A stretch of 64,000 nt of DNA. Source: Paraburkholderia sp. BL25I1N1 (GTDB lineage Bacteria; Pseudomonadota; Gammaproteobacteria; Burkholderiales; Burkholderiaceae). Within the stretch, counting starts at the first letter, position 1. Every line of letters starts with the position of its first letter. Under the pieces are notes generated by a model, which ran no database searches, had not been told where the DNA came from, and worked only from the letters and a program-made list of their open reading frames with translations. Location of the stretch: contig NZ_PVZB01000007.1 of NCBI RefSeq assembly GCF_003002025.1, positions 62,001-126,000 of the forward strand, written 5' to 3'. This document shows, in pieces, positions 40,701-51,939 of the stretch. The position numbers and the translations under genes were made by a program.

Positions 40701-41842
40701 CGATCCGCGCGCTTTTCAGCGAAGAGCTTGGCGCCGTCGTCCAGGTGCGCGCATCCGAGCGCGACGCGGTGCTCGCAGCGTTGCGCGAACACGGGCTGTC
40801 GGCGTGCTCGCATGTGATCGGCAAGATCAACGAGCGCGACACGATCGAAATCTATCGCGACGCCAAGAAGATTTACGAAGCGCCGCGCACCGAATTGCAT
40901 CGCACATGGAGCGAAGTGAGCTGGCGTATCGCACGTTTGCGCGACAACCCCGCGTGCGCCGACGCCGAATACGACGCGCTCTCCGACGCGGCCGATCCGG
41001 GCATTTCCCCGATCCTGACGTTCGATCCGGCAGAAGACGTCGCCGCGCCGTTCATCGGCAGGAGCGCGCGTCCGCGCGTGGCGATCCTGCGCGAGCAGGG
41101 CGTCAACTCGCACCTCGAAACGGCCTATGCTTTCGACCGCGCCGGCTTCGACGCGCACGACGTGCACATGAGCGATCTGCTGGCCGGCCGCGCCAATCTG
41201 GCGGACTTCGCCGGCGCGGTGGCGTGCGGCGGCTTCTCGTACGGCGACACGCTGGGCGCCGGTGAAGGCTGGGCGAAGGCGATCCGCTTCAACGCGCAAC
41301 TGGCCGACATGTTCGCCGCGTTCTTCGGCCGCGAAGACACGTTCGCGCTCGGCATCTGCAACGGCTGCCAGATGATGAGCAGCCTCGCTTCGATGATTCC
41401 GGGCGCCGAAGCCTGGCCGAAGTTCACCCGCAACAAGTCGGAGAAATTCGAAGCGCGCTTCTCGCTGGTCGAGGTGCAGGCTTCGCCGTCGCTCTTCTTC
41501 AACGGCATGGAAGGCTCGCGCATTCCGGTCGCGATCGCCCACGGCGAGGGCTACGCGGACTTCTCGCAGCAGGGCGATGCGCCGAAGGTCGCGGTGGCGA
41601 TGCGCTATGTCGATCACCGTGGTCAGGCGACCGAACAGTATCCGTTCAACCCGAACGGATCGCCCAACGGCATCACGTCGGTGACGACGCCGGACGGCCG
41701 CTTCACGGTGCTGATGCCGCACACCGAGCGCGTGCATCGCGCGGTGCAGATGAGCTGGCACCCGGAAGGCTGGGGCGAAGGCGCCACGGACGCCAGCCCG
41801 TGGCTGCGCGTGTTCCAGAACGCGCGCCGCTGGTTGGGATGA
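37757..41842 (+). CDS. purL: Phosphoribosylformylglycinamidine synthase
   Basis: This 1,361-residue single-chain enzyme of purine biosynthesis converts FGAR plus glutamine and ATP to FGAM. The N-terminal and two AIRS-like halves (for example [22 protein letters not shown] and [17 protein letters not shown]) are followed by a C-terminal class I glutaminase with the nucleophile Cys in [11 protein letters not shown] and a His/Glu region HPEGWGE. Length fits the large proteobacterial form. The adjacent upstream gene is divergent, and a hairpin follows at 41,855-41,880. Confidence 0.98.
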   Translation: MAHFSCFPGASALSDFRQTRLLDTLTRIDPNITGVRGQYLHFVNAQTPLSAEDNAKIEALMHYGDPLEETSERGTAETFLVVPRFGTVSPWASKATDIAHLCGLTQVRRIERGVEYTVTLKSGLLGGKKALSDEARAAVAAALHDRMTESVAPSRDHALHLFDELPAKPLQTVDVLSNGRGALETANTELGLALADDEIDYLVDAFTKLGRNPTDVELMMFAQANSEHCRHKIFNADWTIDGEKQDISLFNMIRNTEKLNPQGTIVAYSDNSAIMAGGMAERWFPRTPADLGASELPEHYRRSNELTHTLMKVETHNHPTAISPFPGAATGAGGEIRDEGATGRGARPKAGLAGFTVSNLELPDGVETWENARDAAQPLAHRNPDDKHEAYGRPDRIASPLQIMIDGPLGGAAFNNEFGRPNLGGYFRAYEQNVAGLVRGYHKPIMIAGGIGNISDQHTHKHDLPEGSLLIQIGGPGMRIGMGGGAASSMATGTNTAELDFDSVQRGNPEIERRAQEVINACWQLGEKNPILSIHDVGAGGLSNAFPEVVDGAGKGALFDLRKIQLEESGLSPREIWSNEAQERYVLAIAPADLPAFAAMCERERCPFAVIGTATAERQLKLIDSELNDDNAHQPVDMPMEVLLGKAPRMHRDVKRVERKLEPVDVTGIALSDVALSVLRHPTVASKSFLITIGDRSVGGTTARDQMVGPWQVPVADVAITTMDYAGFTGEAMTMAERTPLAVINAPASGRMAVGEAVTNIAAAPIASLDKLKLSANWMAACGAPGEDAALYDTVKAIGMELCPALGISIPVGKDSLSMRTKWEDRGVAKEVVAPVSLIISAFAPVQDVRRHLTPQLRRAGEVGESVLIAIDLGRGKHRLGGSILAQVTQQVGNTVPDVDDPEDLKRFFAAIQALNQDGKLLAYHDRSDGGLWATVCEMAFAGHVGVSLNVDMLVLDPNHESDYGDAKDWAKQTSGRREDRTIRALFSEELGAVVQVRASERDAVLAALREHGLSACSHVIGKINERDTIEIYRDAKKIYEAPRTELHRTWSEVSWRIARLRDNPACADAEYDALSDAADPGISPILTFDPAEDVAAPFIGRSARPRVAILREQGVNSHLETAYAFDRAGFDAHDVHMSDLLAGRANLADFAGAVACGGFSYGDTLGAGEGWAKAIRFNAQLADMFAAFFGREDTFALGICNGCQMMSSLASMIPGAEAWPKFTRNKSEKFEARFSLVEVQASPSLFFNGMEGSRIPVAIAHGEGYADFSQQGDAPKVAVAMRYVDHRGQATEQYPFNPNGSPNGITSVTTPDGRFTVLMPHTERVHRAVQMSWHPEGWGEGATDASPWLRVFQNARRWLG

Positions 41843-41854
41843 TGACGTGAGATG

Positions 41855-41880
41855 GCTGCCGCGTAGTGCTACGCGGCAGC
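41855..41880 (+). terminator. Hairpin after purL
   Basis: Stem GCTGCCGCGTA / TACGCGGCAGC around GTGC, a strong GC hairpin 12 bases after the purL stop. Only TTGCT follows, so the T-tract is poor. Confidence 0.6.
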
Positions 41881-41984
41881 TTGCTCGCGCCGCGGCCGCG
41901 CGCTTGTGCGAGGTGGAAGGACGGCGGACTGCGAAGCGCGTCCGTCCGCCTGCGCGGCGGCTCCCAGACTGACAATATTTAGTT

Positions 41985-42155
41985 CGTATCCGCTCGGGTA
42001 CGGCCACGCTCATATTCCCGGATTTGTCCATCTTTCGTACCCGATCGGGTACGGAGCGTCCCTATTGCGGCCTCGGCGTACCGACTCGTATCCGCTCGGG
42101 TACGAAACCGGCTCCGTACGGCAGTCTCGTGGCATAATGTTCCCGAGCGGGTACG
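41985..42155. repeat. Array of four 18-bp hipBA operator-like palindromes at 51-bp period
   Basis: Four copies of CGTAYCCGMTCGGGTACG start at 41,985, 42,036, 42,087 and 42,138, exactly 51 bases apart. Copy 2 is a perfect palindrome (CGTACCC-GATC-GGGTACG); copies 1 and 3 are identical to each other (CGTATCCGCTCGGGTACG); copy 4 is TGTTCCCGAGCGGGTACG. The 33-base spacers between them are unrelated. A -10-like CATAAT (42,133-42,138) abuts copy 4, which lies 20 bases before the hipB start. HipB proteins in general bind paired half-sites upstream of their own operon, so these are the expected autoregulatory sites. Confidence 0.85.
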
Positions 42156-42175
42156 AACGTACACGAGGGCGAGTG

Positions 42176-42460
42176 ATGGAGTCCAAGGTTTTCATCGGCA
42201 ACATGACGGAGTTAGGCGATCTCGTGCGGGCGTCCAGGCTCGCGCAGGGGTTGACGCGCGACGACGTCGCCGCCGCGAGCGGCCTGTCTCCCAAGTTCAT
42301 CACGCACATCGAGGCAGGTAAGCCCACGGCGCAGATCGGCAAGGTGCTGCATCTTCTCAGCGAACTGGGCATCACCCTGCGCGCCGAGGTTTCCGTGGAC
42401 ATTCCCGCAGACGTCTCCAACAAGGCGTCCCATCGCCGCCGGAGTTCCCATGGCGGCTAG
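42176..42460 (+). CDS. hipB: HipB-like XRE antitoxin / autorepressor
   Basis: This 94-residue protein has an XRE/Cro-type helix-turn-helix (about residues 12-65: LGDLVRASRLAQGLTRDDVA, SGLSPKFITHIEAGKP, KVLHLLSELGI) and a basic disordered tail. It would neutralise HipA and repress the operon through the upstream palindromes. GAGG lies seven bases before ATG 42176. The frame stays open upstream through the operators only because 51 bp is a multiple of three. It overlaps hipA by 11 bases. Confidence 0.88.
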   Translation: MESKVFIGNMTELGDLVRASRLAQGLTRDDVAAASGLSPKFITHIEAGKPTAQIGKVLHLLSELGITLRAEVSVDIPADVSNKASHRRRSSHGG

Positions 42461-43742
42461 AACGCTGGTCGCGTATGCGAATGGCCGGCGCGTGGGCGTC
42501 GTGAGCGATGACAGCGGTGTGTGGTCATTTGCCTACGACCAGGGCTGGCTGGGCCGTGAGGACGCGTTTGCGCTTTCACCTGCTTTCCCACTGATAGCCG
42601 AGCCTTTCGTCGACGGGTCGAGCCAGCGGCCGGTGCAATGGTTCTTCGACAACTTGCTGCCCGAAGAGGAAATGCGCAGTGCGCTCGCTCGTGAGGCCAA
42701 GGTCGATGCGAGCGACGCGTGGGGCCTGCTCGCCTATTACGGCCGGGAATCGGCCGGCGCCTTGACGCTGCTCGCAGAGCGCGAACAGGAGGCACCTGGC
42801 GGACTGCAGCCGTTGTCGCAAGCGAATCTGGAGGCACGCATTCAGGCGATGCCACAGCACGCGCTCACCGCCACGGCGCCCAAACGCATGTCCGCGGCGG
42901 GCGCCCAACAGAAGCTGCTGCTGACCTTGCGAGGCAACGCGCCGCACTACGAACTGCTGGAGCCCGTGGGCAGCGAGCCGTCCATGCATCTGCTCAAGCC
43001 CGACATGCGCAGCACGGGTTACCCGCATTCGGCGATCAACGAGTTTTTTTGCATGCAGCTGGCGCGCGCGATGGGCGTGCGTGTTCCGCCTACGCACTTT
43101 TTACGTGTGCCTTCGGCCTGTTACCTGATCGATCGTTTCGACCGTGACACGAGCAGTGAGCCGGCTCGGCGGCTGCATACCGTCGACGCCATGCAGTTGT
43201 TGAACTACGACCGCAGTTTCAAGTATCAGAACGCGACTGCGCACGTGCTCAGGGATGCCATCGAGAAAACCAGCACGCGCGCAGTGGCGCGTCTCGATGT
43301 ATTCCGCTGGGCGATCTTCAATGTGCTTATCGGCAATGCCGACTCGCACCTGAAAAATCTCTCGTTCTTCGTCACCGCTCGCGGTTACAGGCTGGCTCCG
43401 TTCTACGACCTGGTGAGCACGGTTGTCTACCACACGCCGACCTATCAGCCGCAGCAGCGGGACCGCTGGCCGCACTGCGACCTGACCATGCCTGTTGGTG
43501 ACGCCACGCAATTCGCGCAGATCAACCGAAAGAACATGCTCGCCTTCGGCGAAGCGCTTCGTCTTTCGCCGAAGGGTTCGGAAAGATTGCTGGATGAGAT
43601 GCTGGCCATGCTCGATGCCCGGGTGGCGCAGACCCGGCGCAGCGTCGACGAAATCGCGCAGCCGAATGCCGGCGAAGTCCGGCTGCTGGACTCGATTGTC
43701 GCGATGCCGATTGCGGAGATGAGCCGCGCCTTGCGCAAGTGA
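42450..43742 (+). CDS. hipA: HipA-family serine/threonine kinase toxin
   Basis: This 430-residue kinase has the N-subdomain block RPVQWFFDNLLPEEE, the autophosphorylation/P-loop segment MSAAGAQQKLLL (Ser148), the catalytic loop GNADSHLKN with D298 and N303, and the metal-binding D320 in APFYDLVS. All key residues for an active HipA kinase are present. Characterised HipA enzymes phosphorylate aminoacyl-tRNA synthetases and cause growth arrest; the target here is unknown. It follows hipB with an 11-base overlap. Confidence 0.92.
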   Translation: MAARTLVAYANGRRVGVVSDDSGVWSFAYDQGWLGREDAFALSPAFPLIAEPFVDGSSQRPVQWFFDNLLPEEEMRSALAREAKVDASDAWGLLAYYGRESAGALTLLAEREQEAPGGLQPLSQANLEARIQAMPQHALTATAPKRMSAAGAQQKLLLTLRGNAPHYELLEPVGSEPSMHLLKPDMRSTGYPHSAINEFFCMQLARAMGVRVPPTHFLRVPSACYLIDRFDRDTSSEPARRLHTVDAMQLLNYDRSFKYQNATAHVLRDAIEKTSTRAVARLDVFRWAIFNVLIGNADSHLKNLSFFVTARGYRLAPFYDLVSTVVYHTPTYQPQQRDRWPHCDLTMPVGDATQFAQINRKNMLAFGEALRLSPKGSERLLDEMLAMLDARVAQTRRSVDEIAQPNAGEVRLLDSIVAMPIAEMSRALRK

Positions 43743-43787
43743 CCGCGGGCGCTTGCGTCCGACCGGCCACAGTTAATCCCAATGAAA

Positions 43788-43822
43788 AAGGCGCTGTTCA
43801 GTCATTGACTGAACAGCGCCTT
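43788..43822. terminator. Long bidirectional terminator between hipA and the foldase gene
   Basis: A perfect 16-bp stem AAGGCGCTGTTCAGTC / GACTGAACAGCGCCTT with loop ATT lies between convergent hipA and the PpiC-type gene. An A-run before the stem (43,785-43,789) provides the T-run for minus-strand transcripts. Confidence 0.88.
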
Positions 43823-43841
43823 GAGCACAATTGAACTCAGC

Positions 43842-44621
43842 TTACTGAATCTTCGCGTTCTTACGCAAACCTTCCTCGAACGCCTGCAGCTTTTCCTGCT
43901 GGATCTGCTGCACGATCTGCGGGCGCACTTGCTCCAGCGGCGGCGGCGTGATGTTGCGCACGTCGTCGACACGGATGATGTGCCAGCCGAATTGCGTATG
44001 CACCGGCGTGTCGGTCATCTGGCCTTTCTGCAGATGCGTGGCCGCGTCCGCGAATTCAGGCACGTAGGCCTTCGGGTCCGACCAGTCCAGATCGCCGCCG
44101 TTCTTGCCCGATCCCGGATCCTTCGAGAATTGCTTGGCCAGATCCTCGAAGCTTGCGCCGGCCTTGATCTTCGCGATCAGGTCCTTGGCCTGCTGCTCGT
44201 TGTCCACGAGGATGTGGTGCAGGTGATATTCCTTGCCGCCCGCGTCCTTGATCAGCGCGTTGTAACGCGCGGTGACTTCGGCGTCGCTCGGCGTGTTGTT
44301 CTTCACGAAGTCTTCGATCAGCGCGCGCAGCACCACGGTTTGCTGTGCCACGGCGATTTGCGCCTTGATGTCCGGACGATTCGGCAGACCGCGGCGCAGC
44401 GCTTCCTGCATGAGGATCTCGCGGTTCACCAGTTCTTCGCGCACGGCCGTTTGCAGTTGCGGCGTATTTTGCTGGCCTTGATGAACCAGCTGGTCGATCA
44501 GCGCATCGGCGCGCGCTTTCGGAATCGGCGTGCCGTTCACGACGGCGATGTTCTGTGCGAATGCAGGTGCGGCTGCACATGCAGCCAGCAATACCCAGAG
44601 GCGGGTTTTCTTCAAGGTCAT
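43842..44621 (-). CDS. Periplasmic parvulin-type peptidyl-prolyl isomerase
   Basis: This 259-residue foldase has a signal peptide (MTLKKTRLWVLLAACAAAPA ending AFA/Q), N-terminal SurA-like helices and a parvulin domain at about residues 130-225 (YHLHHILVDNEQQAKDLI, GDLDWSDPKAYVPEFADA, FGWHIIRVDDV). It accelerates prolyl isomerisation of envelope proteins. It is the third gene of a minus-strand cluster yciB-bolA-ppiC, with gaps of 1 and 11 bases, a typical Burkholderiales arrangement. Confidence 0.93.
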   Translation of the reverse strand: MTLKKTRLWVLLAACAAAPAFAQNIAVVNGTPIPKARADALIDQLVHQGQQNTPQLQTAVREELVNREILMQEALRRGLPNRPDIKAQIAVAQQTVVLRALIEDFVKNNTPSDAEVTARYNALIKDAGGKEYHLHHILVDNEQQAKDLIAKIKAGASFEDLAKQFSKDPGSGKNGGDLDWSDPKAYVPEFADAATHLQKGQMTDTPVHTQFGWHIIRVDDVRNITPPPLEQVRPQIVQQIQQEKLQAFEEGLRKNAKIQ

Positions 44622-44632
44622 CGAAAATTTTC

Positions 44633-44953
44633 CTAGCGGGGCAACAAAGCGAATTCTTCGGGCGTATACGCCGTGATGGCAAGGGCATGGATGCCGCGCT
44701 GCATGGCACCGGCCAGCGCATCATACACCATGCGATGCCGCGCCACGCGGGCCTTGCCGGCGAATGCGGCAGCCACGATCGTGACACTGAAATGACCGCC
44801 GGCGGAGGCGCCGGCGTGACCGGCGTGCTGCGCGCTGTCGTCGGTGATCTGGAGTGAAGCGACCGGCGCCAGTGCGGCGGCGAGGCGCGCCTCGATCAGT
44901 GCGGCGCGCTCGGCGGTGGTGGCGTGCATGAATACATCGGCGTCGCTCGTCAT
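44633..44953 (-). CDS. bolA: BolA-family protein
   Basis: This 106-residue BolA protein contains GGHFSVTIVAAAFAGKARVARHRMVYDAL, with the conserved VxxHRxVYxAL helix. BolA proteins act with monothiol glutaredoxins in iron-sulfur or iron signalling and affect cell shape and biofilm. It lies between yciB (one base away) and the foldase gene. The C-terminal IHALAITAYTPEEF fits the family. Confidence 0.92.
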   Translation of the reverse strand: MTSDADVFMHATTAERAALIEARLAAALAPVASLQITDDSAQHAGHAGASAGGHFSVTIVAAAFAGKARVARHRMVYDALAGAMQRGIHALAITAYTPEEFALLPR

Positions 44954-44954
44954 G

Positions 44955-45485
44955 TCATTCTTCCTTCATATACTTCGACAACCACAAACTCTGTCCGACG
45001 ATGAACACCACCAGGCATCCGGTGGCGCCGAACAGCTTGAAATTGACCCACTGGTCGGTCGTGTAGTTGTACGCGACGAACAGGTTCACCAGCCCGAGCA
45101 GCACGAAAAAGATCGCCCAGACGACACTCAGCTTGCCCCAGATCGCGTGCGGCAGCGTGATCTGCTTGCCCATCATCGCTTCGATCAGGTTCTTGTTGAA
45201 GGCCAGTTGCGAGACGATCAGCGCCACTGAAAACGCCCAGTACAGCACGGTCGGCTTCCATTTGATGAAGGTGTCGTTGTGCAGCACGAGCGTCGCGCCG
45301 CCGAACACGGTAACGACGCCGAGGCTCACCCACAGCATCGGATCGACCTTGCGGTGGCGGAAGGCCACCCACGCGATCTGCACCAGCGTGGCGACGATCG
45401 CCACTGCCGTCGCCGTGAAAATGCCCCAGATCTTGAAGGCGACGAAGAACAGGATGATCGGGAACAGATCGAACAGGAATTTCAT
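44955..45485 (-). CDS. yciB: Inner-membrane septation protein YciB/IspZ
   Basis: This 176-residue membrane protein has about five spans and begins [21 protein letters not shown], the family signature, with later [15 protein letters not shown] and [25 protein letters not shown]. YciB affects cell-envelope synthesis and intracellular septation. It is the first gene of the yciB-bolA-ppiC cluster. Confidence 0.95.
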   Translation of the reverse strand: MKFLFDLFPIILFFVAFKIWGIFTATAVAIVATLVQIAWVAFRHRKVDPMLWVSLGVVTVFGGATLVLHNDTFIKWKPTVLYWAFSVALIVSQLAFNKNLIEAMMGKQITLPHAIWGKLSVVWAIFFVLLGLVNLFVAYNYTTDQWVNFKLFGATGCLVVFIVGQSLWLSKYMKEE

Positions 45486-45652
45486 TATCTGGTCGGGAGG
45501 TCGGAAATTGAGCGGAGCGTGAGCCGGAGACTATAAGGGCGCAGTGCGAAGCGTCGGGGCGACCGCTTCGCAAGCTGGATGAAGGGTGTCGCGGCCGGCG
45601 CGCACCTGATGGCGCGGACGCCGGCCGGCAACGCGCCGGACTCCGCGCTGCG

Positions 45653-46075
45653 TTACTTGGGCTCGAATTGTAACGCAGCTGAATTGATGCAGTACCGCAG
45701 GCCGGTCGGCGCGGGTCCGTCTTCGAATACGTGGCCCAGATGCGCGCCGCAGTTCTTGCATTCCACCTCGATGCGCAGCATGCCGTGCGAGCGGTCGGTT
45801 TTCTCCTTGATCACTTCGCCGTCGATTGGCTTGAAGTAGCTCGGCCAGCCGCAACCGGCATCGAACTTGGTGTCCGATTCGAACAGCGGCGTGCCGCAAC
45901 AGACGCAGTCATAGATGCCGCGGTCCCAGTGGTCGTGGTAGCGGCCGGTGAAGGGGCGCTCGGTGGCGGCGTGGCGCGTCACCTGATATTCGATGTCGGA
46001 AAGCTGCTTGCGCCACTCGGCGTCGTCTTTCTGCACGGCGGGGGCGTCGGTCTTGAGTTCGTCGGGTTTGTTCAT
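45653..46075 (-). CDS. msrB: Peptide-methionine (R)-S-oxide reductase
   Basis: This 140-residue MsrB reduces methionine-R-sulfoxide. Zinc-binding Cys pairs are seen in [11 protein letters not shown] and [12 protein letters not shown], the substrate block GWPSYFKP is present, and the catalytic Cys lies in [11 protein letters not shown]. No signal peptide is present, so it is cytosolic. GAACCG-type sequence precedes the ATG; a clear ribosome site is not obvious. Confidence 0.96.
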   Translation of the reverse strand: MNKPDELKTDAPAVQKDDAEWRKQLSDIEYQVTRHAATERPFTGRYHDHWDRGIYDCVCCGTPLFESDTKFDAGCGWPSYFKPIDGEVIKEKTDRSHGMLRIEVECKNCGAHLGHVFEDGPAPTGLRYCINSAALQFEPK

Positions 46076-46173
46076 GGTCGGTTCCTGTCTCGGGCTTGTT
46101 TTGAGGGGCAGCTAGATGGTGAGCAGATTCGGCTCAATACATCACTACGCACAAACAGAAGTCGTTTAACGCG

Positions 46174-47730
46174 TCACGACGAGCAGCTCACTTCCAGCGA
46201 GCTCGCCCAGTCCGGCGGCAGTCCCGCATACGCTTCGTGCTCGGGCTGTTCGTCGAACGGACGGCGCAGTACGGCCGCCAGTCGTTCCACTTCGGAAAAA
46301 TCCTTCTCTTTCGCGCGGCGGATCGCCGTTTCCGCCAGATGGTTGCGAAGTACGAATTTGGGGTTCACACGGTTCATTGCAATGGCGCGCGCGGCGTCGT
46401 CGCGTGTTTCTTCGGACAGCCGGGCGCGATAGTCGTTCGCCCAGGCGTCGAACGCGGCGCGGTCGAGAAAAAGATCGCGCACCGCTGTGTCGCCGCTCGC
46501 GTCGTGCTTCGACACGCGCGCCAGATTGCGGAAGGTCAGCGTGAAATCCGCACGATTGGCGTGCATCACTTCGAACAGGCGATTCACCAGCGTATCGTCG
46601 CCGGGGCGTTCGGTTTCGAGGCCGAGCTTGGCGCGCATGCGCCGCTCCAGCGCTGGGGCAAAGCGATCCTTGAAGCCGCCGAGCACGCGTTGCGCGTCTT
46701 CGATCGCCTTGTCGGCGCGCACGCTTTCCTCGTGCTGTTCGCCCAGCAGCGGCAGCAGCCCCTGCGCGAGGCAGAAGAGGTTCCAGTAGGCGATCTGCGG
46801 CTGCATCTTGTACGCGTATCGGCCTTGCGAATCGGAATGATTGCAGATGTAGCCGGCGTCGAAGCCGTCCATGAAACCGAATGGACCGTAGTCGATCGTG
46901 AGACCGAGGATCGACATGTTGTCGGTGTTCATCACGCCGTGGCAGAAGCCGACCGCTTGCCAGTCGACCATCAGATCAGCGGTCGAGATGACCGCTTCAT
47001 CGAGCAGCGCGAGATACGGATCGTCCGCTTCGCGGCAATGCGGATAGAAACGCTCGATCACATGATCGGCGAGCGCGCGCAGCGCGTCGGTTCGATCGTT
47101 CGAATAGAAGTGCTCGAAGTGGCCGAAGCGCACGAAGCTCGGCGCCACGCGCGTGACCACGGCGGCCGTTTCGACTGTCTCGCGCCGCACCGGCTGATCG
47201 GAGCCGATCACGCACAGCGCGCGCGTGGTCGGAATGCCGAGGTGATGCATCGCCTCCGAACACAGATACTCGCGGATCGACGAGCGCAATACCGCACGGC
47301 CATCGCCCATGCGCGAATAGGGCGTGCGCCCCGCGCCTTTGAGCTGCAATTCGAAGCGCTGGCCGTTATGTTCGACTTCGCCGAGGCCGAGCGCGCGGCC
47401 GTCGCCGAGCTGGCCGGCCCACACGCCGAACTGGTGCCCGGAATAGACCGAGGCGTAGGGCAGCGCTTCGGCTGGCCACTCGCGCGTGAGGTTGCCGGAG
47501 AACAGTTCGGCAAAGCCCGGATCATTCTCGACGCCCGGCTCCAAACCGAGCAGCGCGGCGGTTTCGGTGGAGAACCCGACGAGGTACGGCGCATTGAGCG
47601 GCGCGGCCGGTAAGCGCGTCAAAAACACGCTGCCGAGCCGCGCGAACGCGCTCTCGTGCAACGTGGTGAGCGCATCTGAAAGGGCCGACAAAGGCCCGGA
47701 TAACCCTGCAATGCTTGGGGAAAACGACAT
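46174..47730 (-). CDS. selO: SelO/YdiU protein adenylyltransferase
   Basis: This 518-residue pseudokinase-fold protein transfers AMP to protein hydroxyls (SelO family). The blocks [74 protein letters not shown] and [12 protein letters not shown] are family hallmarks; the bacterial form here has no selenocysteine. The ATG at 47,728-47,730 is chosen with GAGG eight bases upstream; the longer frame would add about 62 Arg-rich residues. It is divergent from the acyl-CoA ligase gene. Confidence 0.94.
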   Translation of the reverse strand: MSFSPSIAGLSGPLSALSDALTTLHESAFARLGSVFLTRLPAAPLNAPYLVGFSTETAALLGLEPGVENDPGFAELFSGNLTREWPAEALPYASVYSGHQFGVWAGQLGDGRALGLGEVEHNGQRFELQLKGAGRTPYSRMGDGRAVLRSSIREYLCSEAMHHLGIPTTRALCVIGSDQPVRRETVETAAVVTRVAPSFVRFGHFEHFYSNDRTDALRALADHVIERFYPHCREADDPYLALLDEAVISTADLMVDWQAVGFCHGVMNTDNMSILGLTIDYGPFGFMDGFDAGYICNHSDSQGRYAYKMQPQIAYWNLFCLAQGLLPLLGEQHEESVRADKAIEDAQRVLGGFKDRFAPALERRMRAKLGLETERPGDDTLVNRLFEVMHANRADFTLTFRNLARVSKHDASGDTAVRDLFLDRAAFDAWANDYRARLSEETRDDAARAIAMNRVNPKFVLRNHLAETAIRRAKEKDFSEVERLAAVLRRPFDEQPEHEAYAGLPPDWASSLEVSCSS

Positions 47731-47921
47731 GTTGAGCGCCTCTGGATTAACCGATATTGTAAGTCCGCGCCCGCGGAGCTGCTGGCCGGCCGTACGGCTG
47801 TCCCGTACCGATCCTGTCCAGATCGATCGCCGGCCTTGCGCTTTTCGCCGAAGGCGCGACAAGGCGCGCCCCCCGAGCTGCAAAACCAATTGAAACGATC
47901 GAGCCGAGGAGACCACTCTTT

Positions 47922-49607
<1,686 letters not shown>

Positions 49608-49767
49608 AAATAAAAAAACGCGAATTGAACGAGCGTGCTTTTTTGTGTATTCTGCCTGCTGACCCCGGAAAAAACAGACAATCGGTCGGATCGTTGGTCC
49701 GACTCGATGAACCGGATGGGCGGCATCTGTTGCCGCCCTCACGCATGGATCGCATGGAGGCAGGCAG

Positions 49768-51852
49768 ATGGCAGTGGACTACACAACTCATGACGGCGTG
49801 GCCGTCATCACGCTGAACAATCCTCCCGTGAATGGCCTCGGCCTGTCGACGCGAGCGGGTATCGTCGAGGGCATCGAGCGCGCGCAGAACGATCCGGCCA
49901 TCAAGGCCATCGTGCTGACGGGCGCGGGCAAGGCCTTCTCGGGCGGCGCCGACATCACCGAATTCAATACGCCGAAAGCGACCCAGGAGCCGACGCTCGC
50001 CACGGTCAGCAAGACCGTGGAAGGCAGCGCGAAGCCGGTGGTGGCGGCAATTCACAGCGTCGCGATGGGCGGCGGTCTGGAGTTGGCGCTCGGCGCGCAT
50101 TACCGCATCGCCGCGCCTGGCGCGCAGATCGCGCTGCCGGAAGTGAAACTCGGCATTCTGCCGGGGGCGGGCGGCACGCAGCGTCTGCCGCGCGCCATTG
50201 GTCTCGAAGCGGCGCTCAATATGATCGTCTCCGGTGCGCCCGTCATGTCGGAGAAACTCGCCGATTCCGGTTTGTTCGATGAACTCGCGCAGGGCGATCT
50301 TGCCGAAGCGGCGCTCGCGTTCGCCCGCAAGGTCGGCGCGAAGGAAGGCCCGCATCCCAAGGTGCGCGACCGCAAGATCGAGCATCCGAACGCTGCCGGT
50401 TTCATCCAGTTCGCGCGCAATACCGTCGCCACGATGGCGAAGAATTTCCCCGCGCCGCTGAAATGCATCGATGCCGTGGAAGCCGGCGTGCAGAAGGGTT
50501 TCGACAAGGGCCTCGCGTTCGAACGCGAATGCTTCATGGCGCTCGTGCAGACGCCGGAAAGCCATGCGCTGCGTCACGCGTTCTTCGGCGAACGCGCGGC
50601 GAGCAAGATTCCCGACGTGCCGTCGGACACGCCGGTGCGCGACATCGGCCAGGTGGCCGTAATCGGCGCGGGCACGATGGGCGGCGGCATCGCGATGAAC
50701 TTCATCAATGCGGGCATTCCGGTCACGCTGCTGGAAACGAAACAGGAAGCGCTCGACCGCGGCCTCGCCACGATTCGCAAGAACTACGAAGCGACCGTCA
50801 AGAAGGGCAAGCTCAAGCCTGAAGCGCTCGAACAGCGCATGGCGCTGATCACGCCCACGCTTTCCTACGACGGCCTCAAGAACGCCGATCTGATCGTCGA
50901 GGCGGTGTTCGAAGAACTCGGCGTGAAAGAACAGGTGTTCAAGCGTCTGGACGAAGTGGCAAAGCAAGGCGCGATTCTCGCCTCGAATACGTCGACGCTC
51001 GACGTCGACAAGATTGCCGCTTTCACGAAGCGTCCGCAGGACGTGGTCGGCATGCACTTCTTCAGCCCGGCCAATGTCATGAAGCTGCTCGAAGTGGTGC
51101 GCGGCAAGGAGACGGCCAAAGACGTGCTCGCCACCGTCATGAAGCTCGCCAAGAAGATCAAAAAGACCGCCGTGGTCTCGGGCGTGTGCGACGGTTTCAT
51201 CGGCAACCGGATGATCGAGCAGTACATCCGCCAGGCGCTCTTCATGCTCGAAGAAGGCGCGCTGCCCGCACAGGTCGACAAAGCAATCGAGAAGTTCGGC
51301 TTCGCGATGGGTCCGTTCCGCATGAGCGATCTGGCCGGCAATGATATCGGCTGGGCGATCCGTAAGCGCCGCTACCAGGAACAACCTGACCTGCATTACT
51401 CGAAGATCGCCGATCGTCTCTGCGAGACGGGGCGCTTTGGCCAGAAGACGGGCGGCGGCTGGTACGACTACAAGGCGGGCGACCGCAGCGCGTATCCGTC
51501 GAAAGTGGTCGACGACATGATCGTCGCGTTCTCGAAGGAAGCCAACGTGGAGCGTCGCAAGATCAGCGACGAGGAAATCGTCGAACGCCTCGTATTCGCG
51601 CTCGTGAACGAAGGCGCGAAGATTCTCGAAGAAGGCATTGCGTCGAAGGCGTCGGACATCGACATGGTCTATCTGACCGGCTACGGCTTCCCGCTCTATC
51701 GCGGCGGCCCCATGCTGTACGCGGACACGGTCGGCCTCTACAACGTCGAGCGCGCGATTCGCCGCTATGCGGCGCGGCCGAACGGCGATGCGTGGCAACT
51801 GGCGCCGAGCATCGCGGAACTGGCGGCCAAGGGCCGCGGGTTCAACGGCTGA
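49768..51852 (+). CDS. 3-hydroxyacyl-CoA dehydrogenase / enoyl-CoA hydratase, FadB/FadJ-like
   Basis: This 694-residue multifunctional beta-oxidation enzyme has an N-terminal crotonase domain (residues 1-190: GAGKAFSGGADITEF, VAMGGGLELALG). A 3-hydroxyacyl-CoA dehydrogenase domain follows from about residue 290, with the NAD motif VIGAGTMGGGIAMNF, the catalytic His in VVGMHFFSPANVMKLLE and the Asn in DGFIGNRM. GGAGGCAGGCAG precedes ATG 49768. It lies between the acyl-CoA ligase and the thiolase gene. Confidence 0.95.
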   Translation: MAVDYTTHDGVAVITLNNPPVNGLGLSTRAGIVEGIERAQNDPAIKAIVLTGAGKAFSGGADITEFNTPKATQEPTLATVSKTVEGSAKPVVAAIHSVAMGGGLELALGAHYRIAAPGAQIALPEVKLGILPGAGGTQRLPRAIGLEAALNMIVSGAPVMSEKLADSGLFDELAQGDLAEAALAFARKVGAKEGPHPKVRDRKIEHPNAAGFIQFARNTVATMAKNFPAPLKCIDAVEAGVQKGFDKGLAFERECFMALVQTPESHALRHAFFGERAASKIPDVPSDTPVRDIGQVAVIGAGTMGGGIAMNFINAGIPVTLLETKQEALDRGLATIRKNYEATVKKGKLKPEALEQRMALITPTLSYDGLKNADLIVEAVFEELGVKEQVFKRLDEVAKQGAILASNTSTLDVDKIAAFTKRPQDVVGMHFFSPANVMKLLEVVRGKETAKDVLATVMKLAKKIKKTAVVSGVCDGFIGNRMIEQYIRQALFMLEEGALPAQVDKAIEKFGFAMGPFRMSDLAGNDIGWAIRKRRYQEQPDLHYSKIADRLCETGRFGQKTGGGWYDYKAGDRSAYPSKVVDDMIVAFSKEANVERRKISDEEIVERLVFALVNEGAKILEEGIASKASDIDMVYLTGYGFPLYRGGPMLYADTVGLYNVERAIRRYAARPNGDAWQLAPSIAELAAKGRGFNG

Positions 51853-51939
51853 GCTACAGCGCGACTGAATTGACTGAGGTGGCGCTGTGCGGCGAATCGC
51901 TCGCGCGCCATCATCGATATCTGGAAGTAGGAGACATGC

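Noticed and set aside
39221..42031. Minus-strand open frame of about 936 codons opposite purL
   Set aside because: Antisense shadow of purL with Arg/His/Ala repeats and no domain.
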